Below, piece after piece: positions 1 to 5,977 of a stretch of 6,713 nucleotides of DNA. Source of the DNA: CAIUMH01 sp037142475 (GTDB taxonomy: Bacteria > Actinomycetota > Acidimicrobiia > Acidimicrobiales > RAAP-2). How positions within the stretch are numbered: the stretch's first letter is position 1; every line of letters starts with the position of its first letter. The notes beneath the pieces are model-generated. The model did no database searches and was not told the origin of the DNA. It worked only from the letters and a program-made list of their open reading frames with translations. The position numbers were made by a program, and so were the translations under genes. The stretch is taken from contig JBAXAR010000105.1 of assembly GCA_037142475.1 (NCBI GenBank), positions 1 to 6,713 of the forward strand. Direction: 5' to 3'.

Positions 1-1
1 C

Positions 2-1015
2 ATCTATTACGTCGTGACCTTCGTGCATTCGAACGGCATGCCGTTCTCAACCACCGAAGCCGACAGCCTGAACCAGTGGTTCTGGGGGGCTGACGTGGTG
101 ACGCTCGTGCTGGTCGGTTGGCTTTCTGACCGCCTCGACGTCCGTAAGCCATTCATGTTGCTCGGCACGCTCATGGGCATTGTGTTCACGTTCTTGTTCC
201 TGACTCAGGCAAATCATCCGCACGCCTCATTTCGAATCTTGGCGTTCCTCAGCGTCATGATCGCCACGTCGCTCTCGCTGGTCTTCGCCCCCTGGGTTGC
301 TGGCTTTACCGAGATGGTTGAAGCAAAGAACCCTGCGTTGGTGGCTCATGGACTCGCCATGTGGGGCGGGGTTCAACGAGTGGTCGTGGCTGTGGTCTTT
401 CTGCTGCTCCCCGTCGCCCTCCCCTCGGTGAACGCCGTGATTGACAACCAAGCGGTGGCCACGGCGGCAATGCCTCAGTGCACCCTCGCTCCGGCCACTC
501 GGGTTCTCCCGGCTATCCCCGGGCCACGGGTCCCTCTGGGGACCACTGCAGTGAACTTCCAAGTCCTGCATCCTGATTCGGTGGTGTTCGCACAGCGTCA
601 TAGCGTCCTCCTGAAAAAGGTGGTGGCGAACTACCGAGTCATCAACGCCGCCAACGCTCCTGACGCTCCACCGGCTGCACTCATGGCCGCCGCAGCAGTG
701 ATGGGCCCCAAGGACACCGCAACACTGCTTGGCCTGAAGGGGGAGTTCAACTCGCTCGTTGCCCCGTATGCATGCCAGCTGAACTACCTCGCAGCAAACG
801 AGGTGGCTCTCTCGAAGGCCCAGGAGGGTGTGAAGGAATCCCCTCTGCAATGGCAGACGTGGTTCTGGATGTGCATTGGCGGCATGGTCGCCTTCATCCC
901 CTTGATCTTCCTGACGAAGGGTAGGTGGAGCCCGAAAAAGGCCCGAGGGGACTTCGAAGCAGGTGAGCGAGAGGTGGACGCCGAGCTCGAGAAGCTCACC
1001 AAGACGCAAGGCTGA
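2..1015 (+). CDS. Major facilitator superfamily transporter, C-terminal half (5' end outside window)
   Basis: The reading frame is open to the left edge, so the N-terminal half is missing; GTG at 14 is probably internal. Counting from that codon, hydrophobic segments lie near residues 22-38, 46-64, 74-98, 116-138 and 282-301. They fit TM8 to TM12 of a 12-helix MFS protein, with the end of TM7 at the edge. The loop after the first segment reads GWLSDRLDVRKP, a good match to the MFS motif A (G-x-L-[SA]-D-R-x-x-R-K) expected in cytoplasmic loop 8-9. Between the last two helices is a loop of about 143 residues (139-281), far longer than usual, predicted to be outside the membrane, with cysteines at 156 and 254. 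The C-terminal tail (302-333) is charged and cytoplasmic. The substrate cannot be told. The gene is followed after 49 bases by an outward-facing hydrolase on the same strand, probably in one operon. MFS assignment is firm; the family within MFS is unknown. Confidence 0.85.
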   Translation: MYYVVTFVHSNGMPFSTTEADSLNQWFWGADVVTLVLVGWLSDRLDVRKPFMLLGTLMGIVFTFLFLTQANHPHASFRILAFLSVMIATSLSLVFAPWVAGFTEMVEAKNPALVAHGLAMWGGVQRVVVAVVFLLLPVALPSVNAVIDNQAVATAAMPQCTLAPATRVLPAIPGPRVPLGTTAVNFQVLHPDSVVFAQRHSVLLKKVVANYRVINAANAPDAPPAALMAAAAVMGPKDTATLLGLKGEFNSLVAPYACQLNYLAANEVALSKAQEGVKESPLQWQTWFWMCIGGMVAFIPLIFLTKGRWSPKKARGDFEAGEREVDAELEKLTKTQG

Positions 1016-1050
1016 GCCAAGGTTCTGTACAGTCTTCCGAGACCGCACTG

Positions 1051-1060
1051 AAAGAAGAGG
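1051..1060 (+). promoter_or_regulatory. Ribosome binding site deciding the hydrolase start
   Basis: The purine-rich run AAAGAAGAGG ends four bases before ATG 1065. It favours that codon over the in-frame ATG at 963, which would overlap the transporter gene by more than 50 bases and add 34 Arg/Ser-rich residues unlike the rest of the protein. Confidence 0.6.
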
Positions 1061-1064
1061 ACCG

Positions 1065-2339
1065 ATGGACCACGTCCCGACCAACGTCGACAAGTCACGA
1101 TCACCCTGGATCGTCCCATTCGCCATCCTCGGGGTGATGTCGATGCTCGCCGGCTTGGCCGTGGTCTTCGCCCTTCTTCATGCTGGAAAGACTGGTGCGG
1201 GGAACTCCGGCGACAACGTGCCGACTGTCTCGGCCTTGGGGCCGACCTCGTTTGTGAACCGTGGCCCCTTCGGCGTTGGGCAGACGACCCTGAAACTGGC
1301 ATCCGGAGCCTCTGTCGAGGTTTGGTACCCGGCAAGCCCTGACGGCTATCACGGTGCAGTGGTGAAGGAGAATGTCCTCGATCTCGTGCCGACGTCGATC
1401 CTGAAGCTCTTCCCTGCGCTTCATGACCTGTACTACCCAACGGGTGGGATCCGGAATGTCACCGTCGGCGACGGCAAGTTCCCGCTCGTGCTCTTCAGTC
1501 ATGGTTTCGCTGGGTGGAACATGCAGTCGAGTTTCCTGACCGCACACCTTGCAAGCTGGGGCTTTGTCGTCGCTGCTCCTGAACACCCTGATCGTGACCT
1601 GACATCAATCCTCACCGCCCTGCTCAAGCCGGCAGCGACGGGATCGATGCAAAGCAAGGACGTCACCGATCTTCGCCAGACCATCGACCTGATGACGGCC
1701 CAGGACGAGTCACAGGGCAGTCGGTTCTATCAACACCTCGATCTCGATCGTATCGGTGCGGTCGGGCACTCAGCAGGTGGCTCTGCGGTGGAGAAGCTCG
1801 CCGTGGTCGACTCGAGGGTCAAGGACTTCATCGGTCTTGCCGGGGCCTCCTACGGAGCTCTTGTGACGGGAAGGGATGCCAAGGGATCAGCGGTGCCCAC
1901 GATCCCCGGGATGCTCGAGTTCGGGAGTGCCGACGGCATCGTCATGCCGTCGGGCATGGTCAATGCGTACAACGCCATGCGTCAGCCGAAGCGCCTCGTG
2001 ACGTTCACCGGAGCGGGTCACCTGGTCTTCGCTGATATCTGCCAGCTCAATCCGGGTGGTGGTGGTTTGGTGGGAGAAGCCCTCAAGGCAAACCTCCCCG
2101 TCCCCGAGAGGCTTCAGGCGCTCGGGACCGATGGTTGCAGCGCCCCAAGTCCGCAGGTGACCTTGGCGTGGCCAGCAATCAGGCAATCGGTCACCGCACA
2201 GCTGCGCTGGGCATTGGGTTTCGACTCGACCCAGGCTGGCCTTGACGGACTCTCGTCCGCCTTCAGTGGCGTCATCGGCCTGAACACGACCGCGAACTCG
2301 ACGACCTTGGTTCAGGTCCCCACGGCGAACGGAAACTAG
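1065..2339 (+). CDS. Membrane-anchored alpha/beta hydrolase (PAF-acetylhydrolase / dienelactone-hydrolase-like esterase)
   Basis: This is a 424-residue serine hydrolase predicted to act outside the cell membrane. Residues 15-40 form one hydrophobic helix preceded by K10 and R12, so the N-terminus is probably inside and the catalytic domain outside; I see no clear signal-peptidase site, so it is more likely an anchor. The fold motifs come in order: FSHGF at 144-148 (strand 3 and oxyanion hole), PEHPDRD at 172-178, GHSAGG at 234-239 with nucleophile Ser236, GSADG at 287-291 with acid Asp290, and GAGH at 316-319 with His319. The triad is complete. Order and spacing resemble the PAF-acetylhydrolase, cutinase-like and dienelactone hydrolase group. 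Cys326 and Cys358 could form a disulphide. The C-terminal 40 residues are Ser/Thr/Asn-rich and low in complexity. The substrate is unknown; an ester or lipid is likely from the family. The upstream transporter ends 49 bases earlier, and co-transcription is inferred. Confidence 0.85.
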   Translation: MDHVPTNVDKSRSPWIVPFAILGVMSMLAGLAVVFALLHAGKTGAGNSGDNVPTVSALGPTSFVNRGPFGVGQTTLKLASGASVEVWYPASPDGYHGAVVKENVLDLVPTSILKLFPALHDLYYPTGGIRNVTVGDGKFPLVLFSHGFAGWNMQSSFLTAHLASWGFVVAAPEHPDRDLTSILTALLKPAATGSMQSKDVTDLRQTIDLMTAQDESQGSRFYQHLDLDRIGAVGHSAGGSAVEKLAVVDSRVKDFIGLAGASYGALVTGRDAKGSAVPTIPGMLEFGSADGIVMPSGMVNAYNAMRQPKRLVTFTGAGHLVFADICQLNPGGGGLVGEALKANLPVPERLQALGTDGCSAPSPQVTLAWPAIRQSVTAQLRWALGFDSTQAGLDGLSSAFSGVIGLNTTANSTTLVQVPTANGN

Positions 2340-2354
2340 CCGCAGCCCGACACA

Positions 2355-2382
2355 TCCAGCGAGGAGTGCGGTGCTCGCTGGA
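2355..2382. terminator. Candidate bidirectional terminator hairpin between convergent genes
   Basis: TCCAGCGAG (2355-2363) and CTCGCTGGA (2374-2382) form a perfect 9-bp stem with a 10-base loop. It lies 15 bases after the hydrolase stop and about 40 bases after the alcohol dehydrogenase stop on the other strand. No T-run follows on either strand, so it is not a textbook intrinsic terminator. T-less hairpins after genes are common in high-GC actinomycetes. The position between converging genes is the main support. Confidence 0.5.
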
Positions 2383-2421
2383 GGTGAGGGCGAGGATCGG
2401 ACCTTCGGCTGAAGTGCCCTT

Positions 2422-3465
2422 CTAGCGAGAGGGGTCGAGCACGATCTTCAGGACGCCGTCGTCTCGACGGTCGAAGAGGGCGTAGGCCTCCTTGGCCTCG
2501 GAGAGCCCCATCGTGTGCGTGAAGACATCGCCAAGGTCCAAAACGCCTTCTTGGACGAGCGGGACAAGGGCCTCCCACGTCGAGGGAACGGCGGCGAAGG
2601 CGGCACGGAAACTCAGTGCCTTCATGAACGCCAGACCCATAGGGAATGGCAGCGCCATGTCAATGTTCACGCCCACCATCGAGACACGTCCACGAGGTGC
2701 AACCGAACTCAGTGAGTCGAGGATCGTTTGACGCGCGCCGACTGCTTCGATGGCGACATCGACTCCTCGTCCTCCCGTGGCGTCGAGCAGGGCGAAACTT
2801 GCGAGTCCATCAGAGGCGTCGATCGGGATTGCCCCCATCGAGGCTGCTCGAGCCAGACGCTCGGGGACCATGTCGACAGCGAAGATCTTGGAGGGCCCGT
2901 AGAGCTTGGCGCAGGCGAGCGCCATGATGCCGACCGGACCCATGCCGAAAATGGCCACTGACTCTCCGGGCTGGATCCCACCCATCTGGGCACCGATGAA
3001 GCCAGTGGGCATGATGTCGGTGAGCAAAAGAGCGTTCTCGGTGGAGACCCCTTCAGGGACCACAATGGTGAACAGATCGGCTGCTGGCACGGCGAGCAGT
3101 TCAGCTTGGCCTCCGTCCATGGCGAGCGTGGTTCCGAGGGCAATAGGTCCGGTCACAGCGCAACGAATCGGATCACCACGACGGCACGCCGGGCATGTTC
3201 CGCAGGCCACAACGGCAGAGACGAGGACGCGATCGCCGACCGCGCGGTCCTTGACCTCTGGGCCGACCTCGACGATCCGACCGACCACTTCATGGCCGGG
3301 GTGGACGCCGGCGCAGGGCAGATCCCCGTGGTACAAGTGCAAATCCGAACCGCAAATGGCGGTGGCCTCGACCTCGATGATGGCCCCATCGGGGCCTGTG
3401 AGCCTCGGATCTGGGACGGTGACGACTTCAAGATTTCGCTCAGAGATCATGACAACGGCGCGCAT
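2422..3465 (-). CDS. Zinc-dependent, NAD-type medium-chain alcohol dehydrogenase
   Basis: This is a complete 347-residue medium-chain dehydrogenase/reductase of usual length, probably a cytosolic enzyme oxidising an alcohol or reducing an aldehyde. Catalytic zinc ligands are visible at Cys38 (ICGSDLH) and His58-Glu59 (PGHEV), with Asp150 in the region of the fourth position. Structural zinc ligands are Cys88, Cys91, Cys94 and Cys102 in the spacing C-x2-C-x2-C-x7-C. The Rossmann fingerprint GMGPVG is at 174-179. Asp198 at the end of the second beta strand points to NAD rather than NADP. The start MRAVV is typical of the family; the next Met (residue 6) would trim strand 1. A Shine-Dalgarno is weak (AAGGG, 12 bases upstream), and a -10 box fits a leaderless transcript. 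It stands alone, divergent from dedA. The substrate cannot be read from sequence; threonine- or formaldehyde-dehydrogenase-like relatives are alternatives. Confidence 0.93.
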   Translation of the reverse strand: MRAVVMISERNLEVVTVPDPRLTGPDGAIIEVEATAICGSDLHLYHGDLPCAGVHPGHEVVGRIVEVGPEVKDRAVGDRVLVSAVVACGTCPACRRGDPIRCAVTGPIALGTTLAMDGGQAELLAVPAADLFTIVVPEGVSTENALLLTDIMPTGFIGAQMGGIQPGESVAIFGMGPVGIMALACAKLYGPSKIFAVDMVPERLARAASMGAIPIDASDGLASFALLDATGGRGVDVAIEAVGARQTILDSLSSVAPRGRVSMVGVNIDMALPFPMGLAFMKALSFRAAFAAVPSTWEALVPLVQEGVLDLGDVFTHTMGLSEAKEAYALFDRRDDGVLKIVLDPSR

Positions 3466-3471
3466 GGCTCA

Positions 3472-3477
3472 AAACTA
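3472..3477 (-). promoter_or_regulatory. Candidate -10 box for the alcohol dehydrogenase (leaderless)
   Basis: On the minus strand the hexamer TAGTTT fits the actinobacterial -10 pattern TAnnnT. With its last T at -7, the +1 base falls exactly on the A of the ATG at 3465. I see no good -35 hexamer 16-19 bases further up, so the call rests on the -10 match and the spacing alone. Confidence 0.35.
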
Positions 3478-3662
3478 CCCTTGGGCTCCACCTGAGACCT
3501 CGATTGGTGCGATGAGCGACGGTCACTCCCATTTCGATCAGGCCGAGATACAGTTCGCGTGTGTTCTAGAGAGGGTCGCCCAGAGTGTGGCGACTCGTCG
3601 TCAAAGGTCCCGGTGCTGACCACAGTGGCATCCGGGGAGTGAGTGCACGCACACGAGACAAC

Positions 3663-3667
3663 GGAGG
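3663..3667 (+). promoter_or_regulatory. Ribosome binding site deciding the dedA start
   Basis: GGAGG sits seven bases before ATG 3675, an ideal spacing. It rules out the in-frame ATG at 3585, which would add 30 hydrophilic residues ahead of the usual DedA N-terminus. Confidence 0.8.
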
Positions 3668-3674
3668 ATCCGAG

Positions 3675-4514
3675 ATGGCCGAGCAAACCAAGAACCGCAG
3701 CTGGCTCAAGGGCGAGGGGCTCGTGGTGCTTCTTGGCATCATCGTCGTCATCGGCGCCCTTATCGTCGCCAATCTGGTCGGTGTGAACCTGATCCACGGG
3801 ATCCAGCATCTTGAATCCACGATGATTTACGTGGTCATCGCCCTTCTGGTGTTCGCAGAAGCAGCAATCTTCCTTGGCTTCGTGATCCCGGGCGAGGCGG
3901 CCGTCATTATCGGAGGCGTGCTCGCCAGTGGCAATCACGTGAGCCTGCCGGCACTGTGCATTGTCGTTGTGGCTGCGGCGATTCTCGGAGACTCCGCTGG
4001 CTACTGGATTGGTCATCGCTTCGGAGAGCGGCTGCTGTCGCTCTCGATCCTGGATCGCCACCGCGTGGACCTCGACCGAGGGCTGAGTTCGCTCCACAAG
4101 CGTGGCGCTGCTGCGGTGTTCGTCGCCCGCTTTGTCGCGTTCCTTCGGGCCGTGATGCCGGGTCTCGCTGGTGCGTCCCACATGCCCTATCAGCGGTTCT
4201 TTGCCGCCAACGCCCTTGGTGGCCTGATCTGGGGTGTCGGCTTCACTCTCATCGGATGGGGTGTCGGCTACTCGTTCCACCAGGCCGAGTTGGTGGCGGT
4301 GTGGCTGTCCCTCGGCCTTCTGGTGGGAATCATCATCATCGCTGGAGCAGTCTTCCTCGGTGGCCGCAAGGCGGAGATCGACGCAGAGTCGGCCTTCGAG
4401 TCCTCGACCACTGACACCGAGGCGACGCTCAACGCAGAACTCTCCGAGGTGCGCGACCAGATGGAGCACCACAGCGGCGACGCTGATGGAGGCGAAGCAA
4501 CCCCAGCCACCTGA
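3675..4514 (+). CDS. DedA-family (SNARE-associated/VTT domain) membrane protein
   Basis: This 279-residue inner-membrane protein carries the DedA signatures in order: EAAIFLGFVIPGE at 62-74, with acidic residues beside a re-entrant segment; GDSAGYWIGHRFG at 105-117; and ARFVAFLR at 151-158, followed by AGASHMPYQRF at 165-175. The membrane-embedded arginines are Arg152 and Arg158, and Glu62 and Glu74 are the acidic partners usually required. Hydrophobic stretches lie near 16-38, 50-84, 91-113, 145-165, 176-198 and 206-228. Some family members (UptA type) recycle undecaprenyl phosphate across the membrane for wall synthesis, and others affect proton balance; which applies here is not shown. The tail after the last helix (231-279) is hydrophilic, rich in Glu, Asp, Ser and Thr, and not part of the core domain. 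The gene stands alone between a divergent dehydrogenase and a convergent tRNA. Confidence 0.93.
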   Translation: MAEQTKNRSWLKGEGLVVLLGIIVVIGALIVANLVGVNLIHGIQHLESTMIYVVIALLVFAEAAIFLGFVIPGEAAVIIGGVLASGNHVSLPALCIVVVAAAILGDSAGYWIGHRFGERLLSLSILDRHRVDLDRGLSSLHKRGAAAVFVARFVAFLRAVMPGLAGASHMPYQRFFAANALGGLIWGVGFTLIGWGVGYSFHQAELVAVWLSLGLLVGIIIIAGAVFLGGRKAEIDAESAFESSTTDTEATLNAELSEVRDQMEHHSGDADGGEATPAT

Positions 4515-4555
4515 TCGACAATTGATCAGAGGCTTCCATCGAAGCCTGGGGCTTC
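4511..4555. terminator. Back-to-back hairpins between dedA and tRNA-Gly, with an alternative fold
   Basis: CTGATC (4511-4516) pairs with GATCAG (4524-4529) over a 7-base loop and includes the dedA stop codon. Directly next to it, AGGCTTC (4530-4536) pairs with GAAGCCT (4541-4547) over the 4-base loop CATC. The same GAAGCC arm can pair instead with a second GGCTTC copy at 4550-4555 over a 3-base loop, so the last two hairpins exclude each other. There is no T-run. The site lies between converging transcription units, so termination for both strands is the simplest role. Confidence 0.55.
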
Positions 4556-4571
4556 AGGGAAGTGGTCACAG

Positions 4572-4645
<74 letters not shown>

Positions 4646-4678
4646 GAGGGTGGCGTGCTCCGGAGAGCCAGCCTGCAC

Positions 4679-4707
4679 ACTCTATTGGACGACGAGGGTG
4701 GGGTCAT
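4679..4707 (-). promoter_or_regulatory. Candidate promoter for tRNA-Gly
   Basis: On the minus strand ATGACC (4707-4702, four of six matches to TTGACA) is followed by a 17-base spacer and TAGAGT (4684-4679), a TAnnnT-type -10. This would start transcription near 4672 and give a precursor leader of about 26 bases before the tRNA 5' end, a reasonable length for RNase P processing. It overlaps the region upstream of the haemoglobin gene. Confidence 0.45.
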
Positions 4708-4723
4708 GCGAACCGGAACCCGA

Positions 4724-4729
4724 TACGGT
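4724..4729 (+). promoter_or_regulatory. Candidate -10 box for the truncated haemoglobin (leaderless)
   Basis: TACGGT fits TAnnnT and ends seven bases before the GTG at 4737, so transcription would start at 4736 or 4737, on or one base before the start codon. No good -35 is seen at the right distance; TTGGAC at 4685-4690 is about 33 bases up, too far. Confidence 0.35.
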
Positions 4730-4736
4730 CTGTGCC

Positions 4737-5105
4737 GTGGATGAGACCTTGTTCGATCGAGTCGGCGGCATCGAATTCTTCGTCGATTTGGTGAATCGTT
4801 TCTACGAGGGTGTCGAGTCCGACGAGTCCCTCCGGCCCATGTATCCCGAGGACCTCGAGCCGGGCAAAGAGCACCTTGCCCTCTTCTTGGCTCAGTACTG
4901 GGGGGGACCGCCGCTCTATCAGGAGACTCGAGGTCACCCTCGGCTGCGCATGCGCCATGCCCCCTTTGTGATCACCAAGCGAGCACGAGACGCATGGCTT
5001 CTGCACATGAACGCGGCCCTGGCTGCGATGACGATCGGCGACGAGGACCGTGCTGAATTCGCGGCCTATCTCGACATGGCAGCGCACCAACTTCGGAATC
5101 GCTGA
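4737..5105 (+). CDS. glbO: Group II truncated haemoglobin (GlbO/trHbO type)
   Basis: This is a 122-residue haem protein close in length to mycobacterial GlbO (about 128). Numbered from GTG 4737, the key globin residues fall where the family has them: Tyr23 (B10, RFYEGV), Tyr36 (CD1, MYPED), proximal His74 (F8, within RMRHAPF) and Trp87 (G8, RDAWL). The QYWGGP and RGHPRLRMRHAPF segments are characteristic of group II. The family binds oxygen tightly and is linked to oxygen, NO or peroxide chemistry in the cytosol; the exact role here is not shown. The start at 4737 gives a family-like beginning (DETLFDRVGG). The in-frame ATG at 4650 would add 29 unlike residues and begin four bases from the tRNA gene, and GTG 4698 is another less likely choice. 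There is no clear Shine-Dalgarno. It converges on the crotonase gene with only 23 bases between stops. Confidence 0.92.
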   Translation: MDETLFDRVGGIEFFVDLVNRFYEGVESDESLRPMYPEDLEPGKEHLALFLAQYWGGPPLYQETRGHPRLRMRHAPFVITKRARDAWLLHMNAALAAMTIGDEDRAEFAAYLDMAAHQLRNR

Positions 5106-5128
5106 TCACCAGCCCTCGGGCCCCAGGC

Positions 5129-5932
5129 TCAGGCCTCGAAGGTCGGGGTTCTCTTGTCTCGCCGAGCCCGGATGGCCTCTTCGAAGTTCTGAGTGGTCAG
5201 TCGAAGGAAGAGCTGAGCGAGGCCTTCGGCCTCCATGTGGCTCTCAAGGCTGCTGGCATCGAGGCTCGACCAGAGCGAACGTTTCGTCATCTGGATGCCA
5301 GCATGCGAGAACGAAGCGATTCTCTCGCCGATCTCATTGGCTCGCTCGAGAAGCCGCTCGGCCTCGACAATTTCGCTCACGAGGCCGATGGTTCGGGCTT
5401 CCTCGGCGTCGACGTCGCGTCCGGTGAGCATGATCTCGCTGGCCCGACCCTGTCCGACAATCCGCGGCAGCATGAAGCTGAGACCAAGTTCTGAGGCCGT
5501 CAGGCCGTTGTTGATCCCCGCCGCTCGGAAATAGGTTGTTGGGGCGGCGATGCGGATGTCGGCTGCCAGCGACAGGCAGAACCCTCCACCAACCGCTGGT
5601 CCGTTGAGTGCAGCGATGACAGGTTGGTTCATCCGGCGCAGCGAGGTCACGACGTCTTCGAGGAGGCCCATCGAGCGTCGAGCAATCGAGGGAAGACCCA
5701 ATCCGTCGATGTTGGGGATGTCGCCTGGATCCTCGAGGTCGGCTCCGGAGCAGAAGCCAGACCCAGCGCCGGTAAGCACCACGGCGCGCACGGTGTTGTC
5801 AATGCTGAGCGCTTCGATCTGCTCGCGAAGCGGGACCATGACGTCGAAGGCCATGGCATTCATCCGCTCGGGGCGATTGAGCGTGACGATCGCGACGTGA
5901 TCGCTCGGACGTGTCAGTGTGATGAAGGCCAT
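5129..5932 (-). CDS. Enoyl-CoA hydratase/isomerase (crotonase) family protein lacking both classical hydratase glutamates
   Basis: This is a complete 267-residue crotonase-fold protein of normal length, expected to bind an acyl-CoA in the cytosol. CSGADL at 61-66 and GPAVGGG at 111-117 supply the two oxyanion-hole amides (around Ala64 and Gly116). LVSEIV at 184-189 and the C-terminal helical region, including FEEAIRARRDKR (250-261), also fit the family. By alignment with rat mitochondrial hydratase, the two catalytic glutamates (144 and 164, twenty residues apart) correspond to Cys119 and Gly139, so simple enoyl-CoA hydration is doubtful. Glu148 in the segment TASELG is a possible replacement acid, and isomerase or other crotonase chemistry is open. 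The segment FRAAGINNGL (135-144) recalls a group of actinobacterial EchA proteins. AAGGGGGA at 5943-5936 is a good ribosome binding site three bases before ATG. The membrane-protein gene upstream on this strand ends 45 bases before, so co-transcription is possible. Confidence 0.9.
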   Translation of the reverse strand: MAFITLTRPSDHVAIVTLNRPERMNAMAFDVMVPLREQIEALSIDNTVRAVVLTGAGSGFCSGADLEDPGDIPNIDGLGLPSIARRSMGLLEDVVTSLRRMNQPVIAALNGPAVGGGFCLSLAADIRIAAPTTYFRAAGINNGLTASELGLSFMLPRIVGQGRASEIMLTGRDVDAEEARTIGLVSEIVEAERLLERANEIGERIASFSHAGIQMTKRSLWSSLDASSLESHMEAEGLAQLFLRLTTQNFEEAIRARRDKRTPTFEA

Positions 5933-5977
5933 CGATCCCCCTTGGGTCTGGTTCGCTCGGGACCCTACTCGGGCGCT

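Larger units (their letters stand above)
3466..3674. other. Divergent intergenic region between alcohol dehydrogenase and dedA
   Basis: These 209 bases separate two divergent genes and must hold both promoters. Besides the minus-strand TAGTTT box next to the dehydrogenase, the plus strand has TACAGT at 3549-3554, a TAnnnT match that could serve dedA and would give a leader of about 115 bases. No -35 sequence near consensus precedes it at 16-19 bases, so this second box is weak. I see no clear operator palindrome, riboswitch-like structure or supported small gene. A frame from 3585 joins dedA upstream, but it lacks a ribosome binding site and any DedA-like sequence. Confidence 0.4.

Noticed and set aside
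1028..1033. TACAGT as an internal promoter -10 ahead of the hydrolase
   Set aside because: No -35 sequence is seen at the right distance, and the 49-base gap fits simple co-transcription.
227..1126. Long minus-strand open frame (299 codons) opposite the transporter gene
   Set aside because: The opposite strand shows membrane helices and MFS motif A. The antisense translation is rich in His, Arg and Gly without a recognisable domain.
2906..3619. Plus-strand open frame (237 codons) opposite the alcohol dehydrogenase
   Set aside because: It lies across the zinc-binding half of a clearly conserved dehydrogenase and translates to a Ser/Thr/Pro-rich sequence without motifs.
3447..4472. Long minus-strand open frame (341 codons) opposite dedA
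   Set aside because: The plus strand carries unmistakable DedA motifs with an ideal ribosome binding site. The antisense product is a charged, His/Asp-rich sequence with no motif, typical of high-GC shadow frames.
4650..4736. N-terminal extension of the haemoglobin from ATG 4650
   Set aside because: The 29 extra residues resemble no globin, the ATG lies four bases from the tRNA gene within its predicted leader region, and the protein from GTG 4737 already has family length.
5106..5128. Possible terminator between the haemoglobin and crotonase genes
   Set aside because: The 23-base gap contains only short GC-rich self-matches of three or four bases, too weak to call a hairpin.
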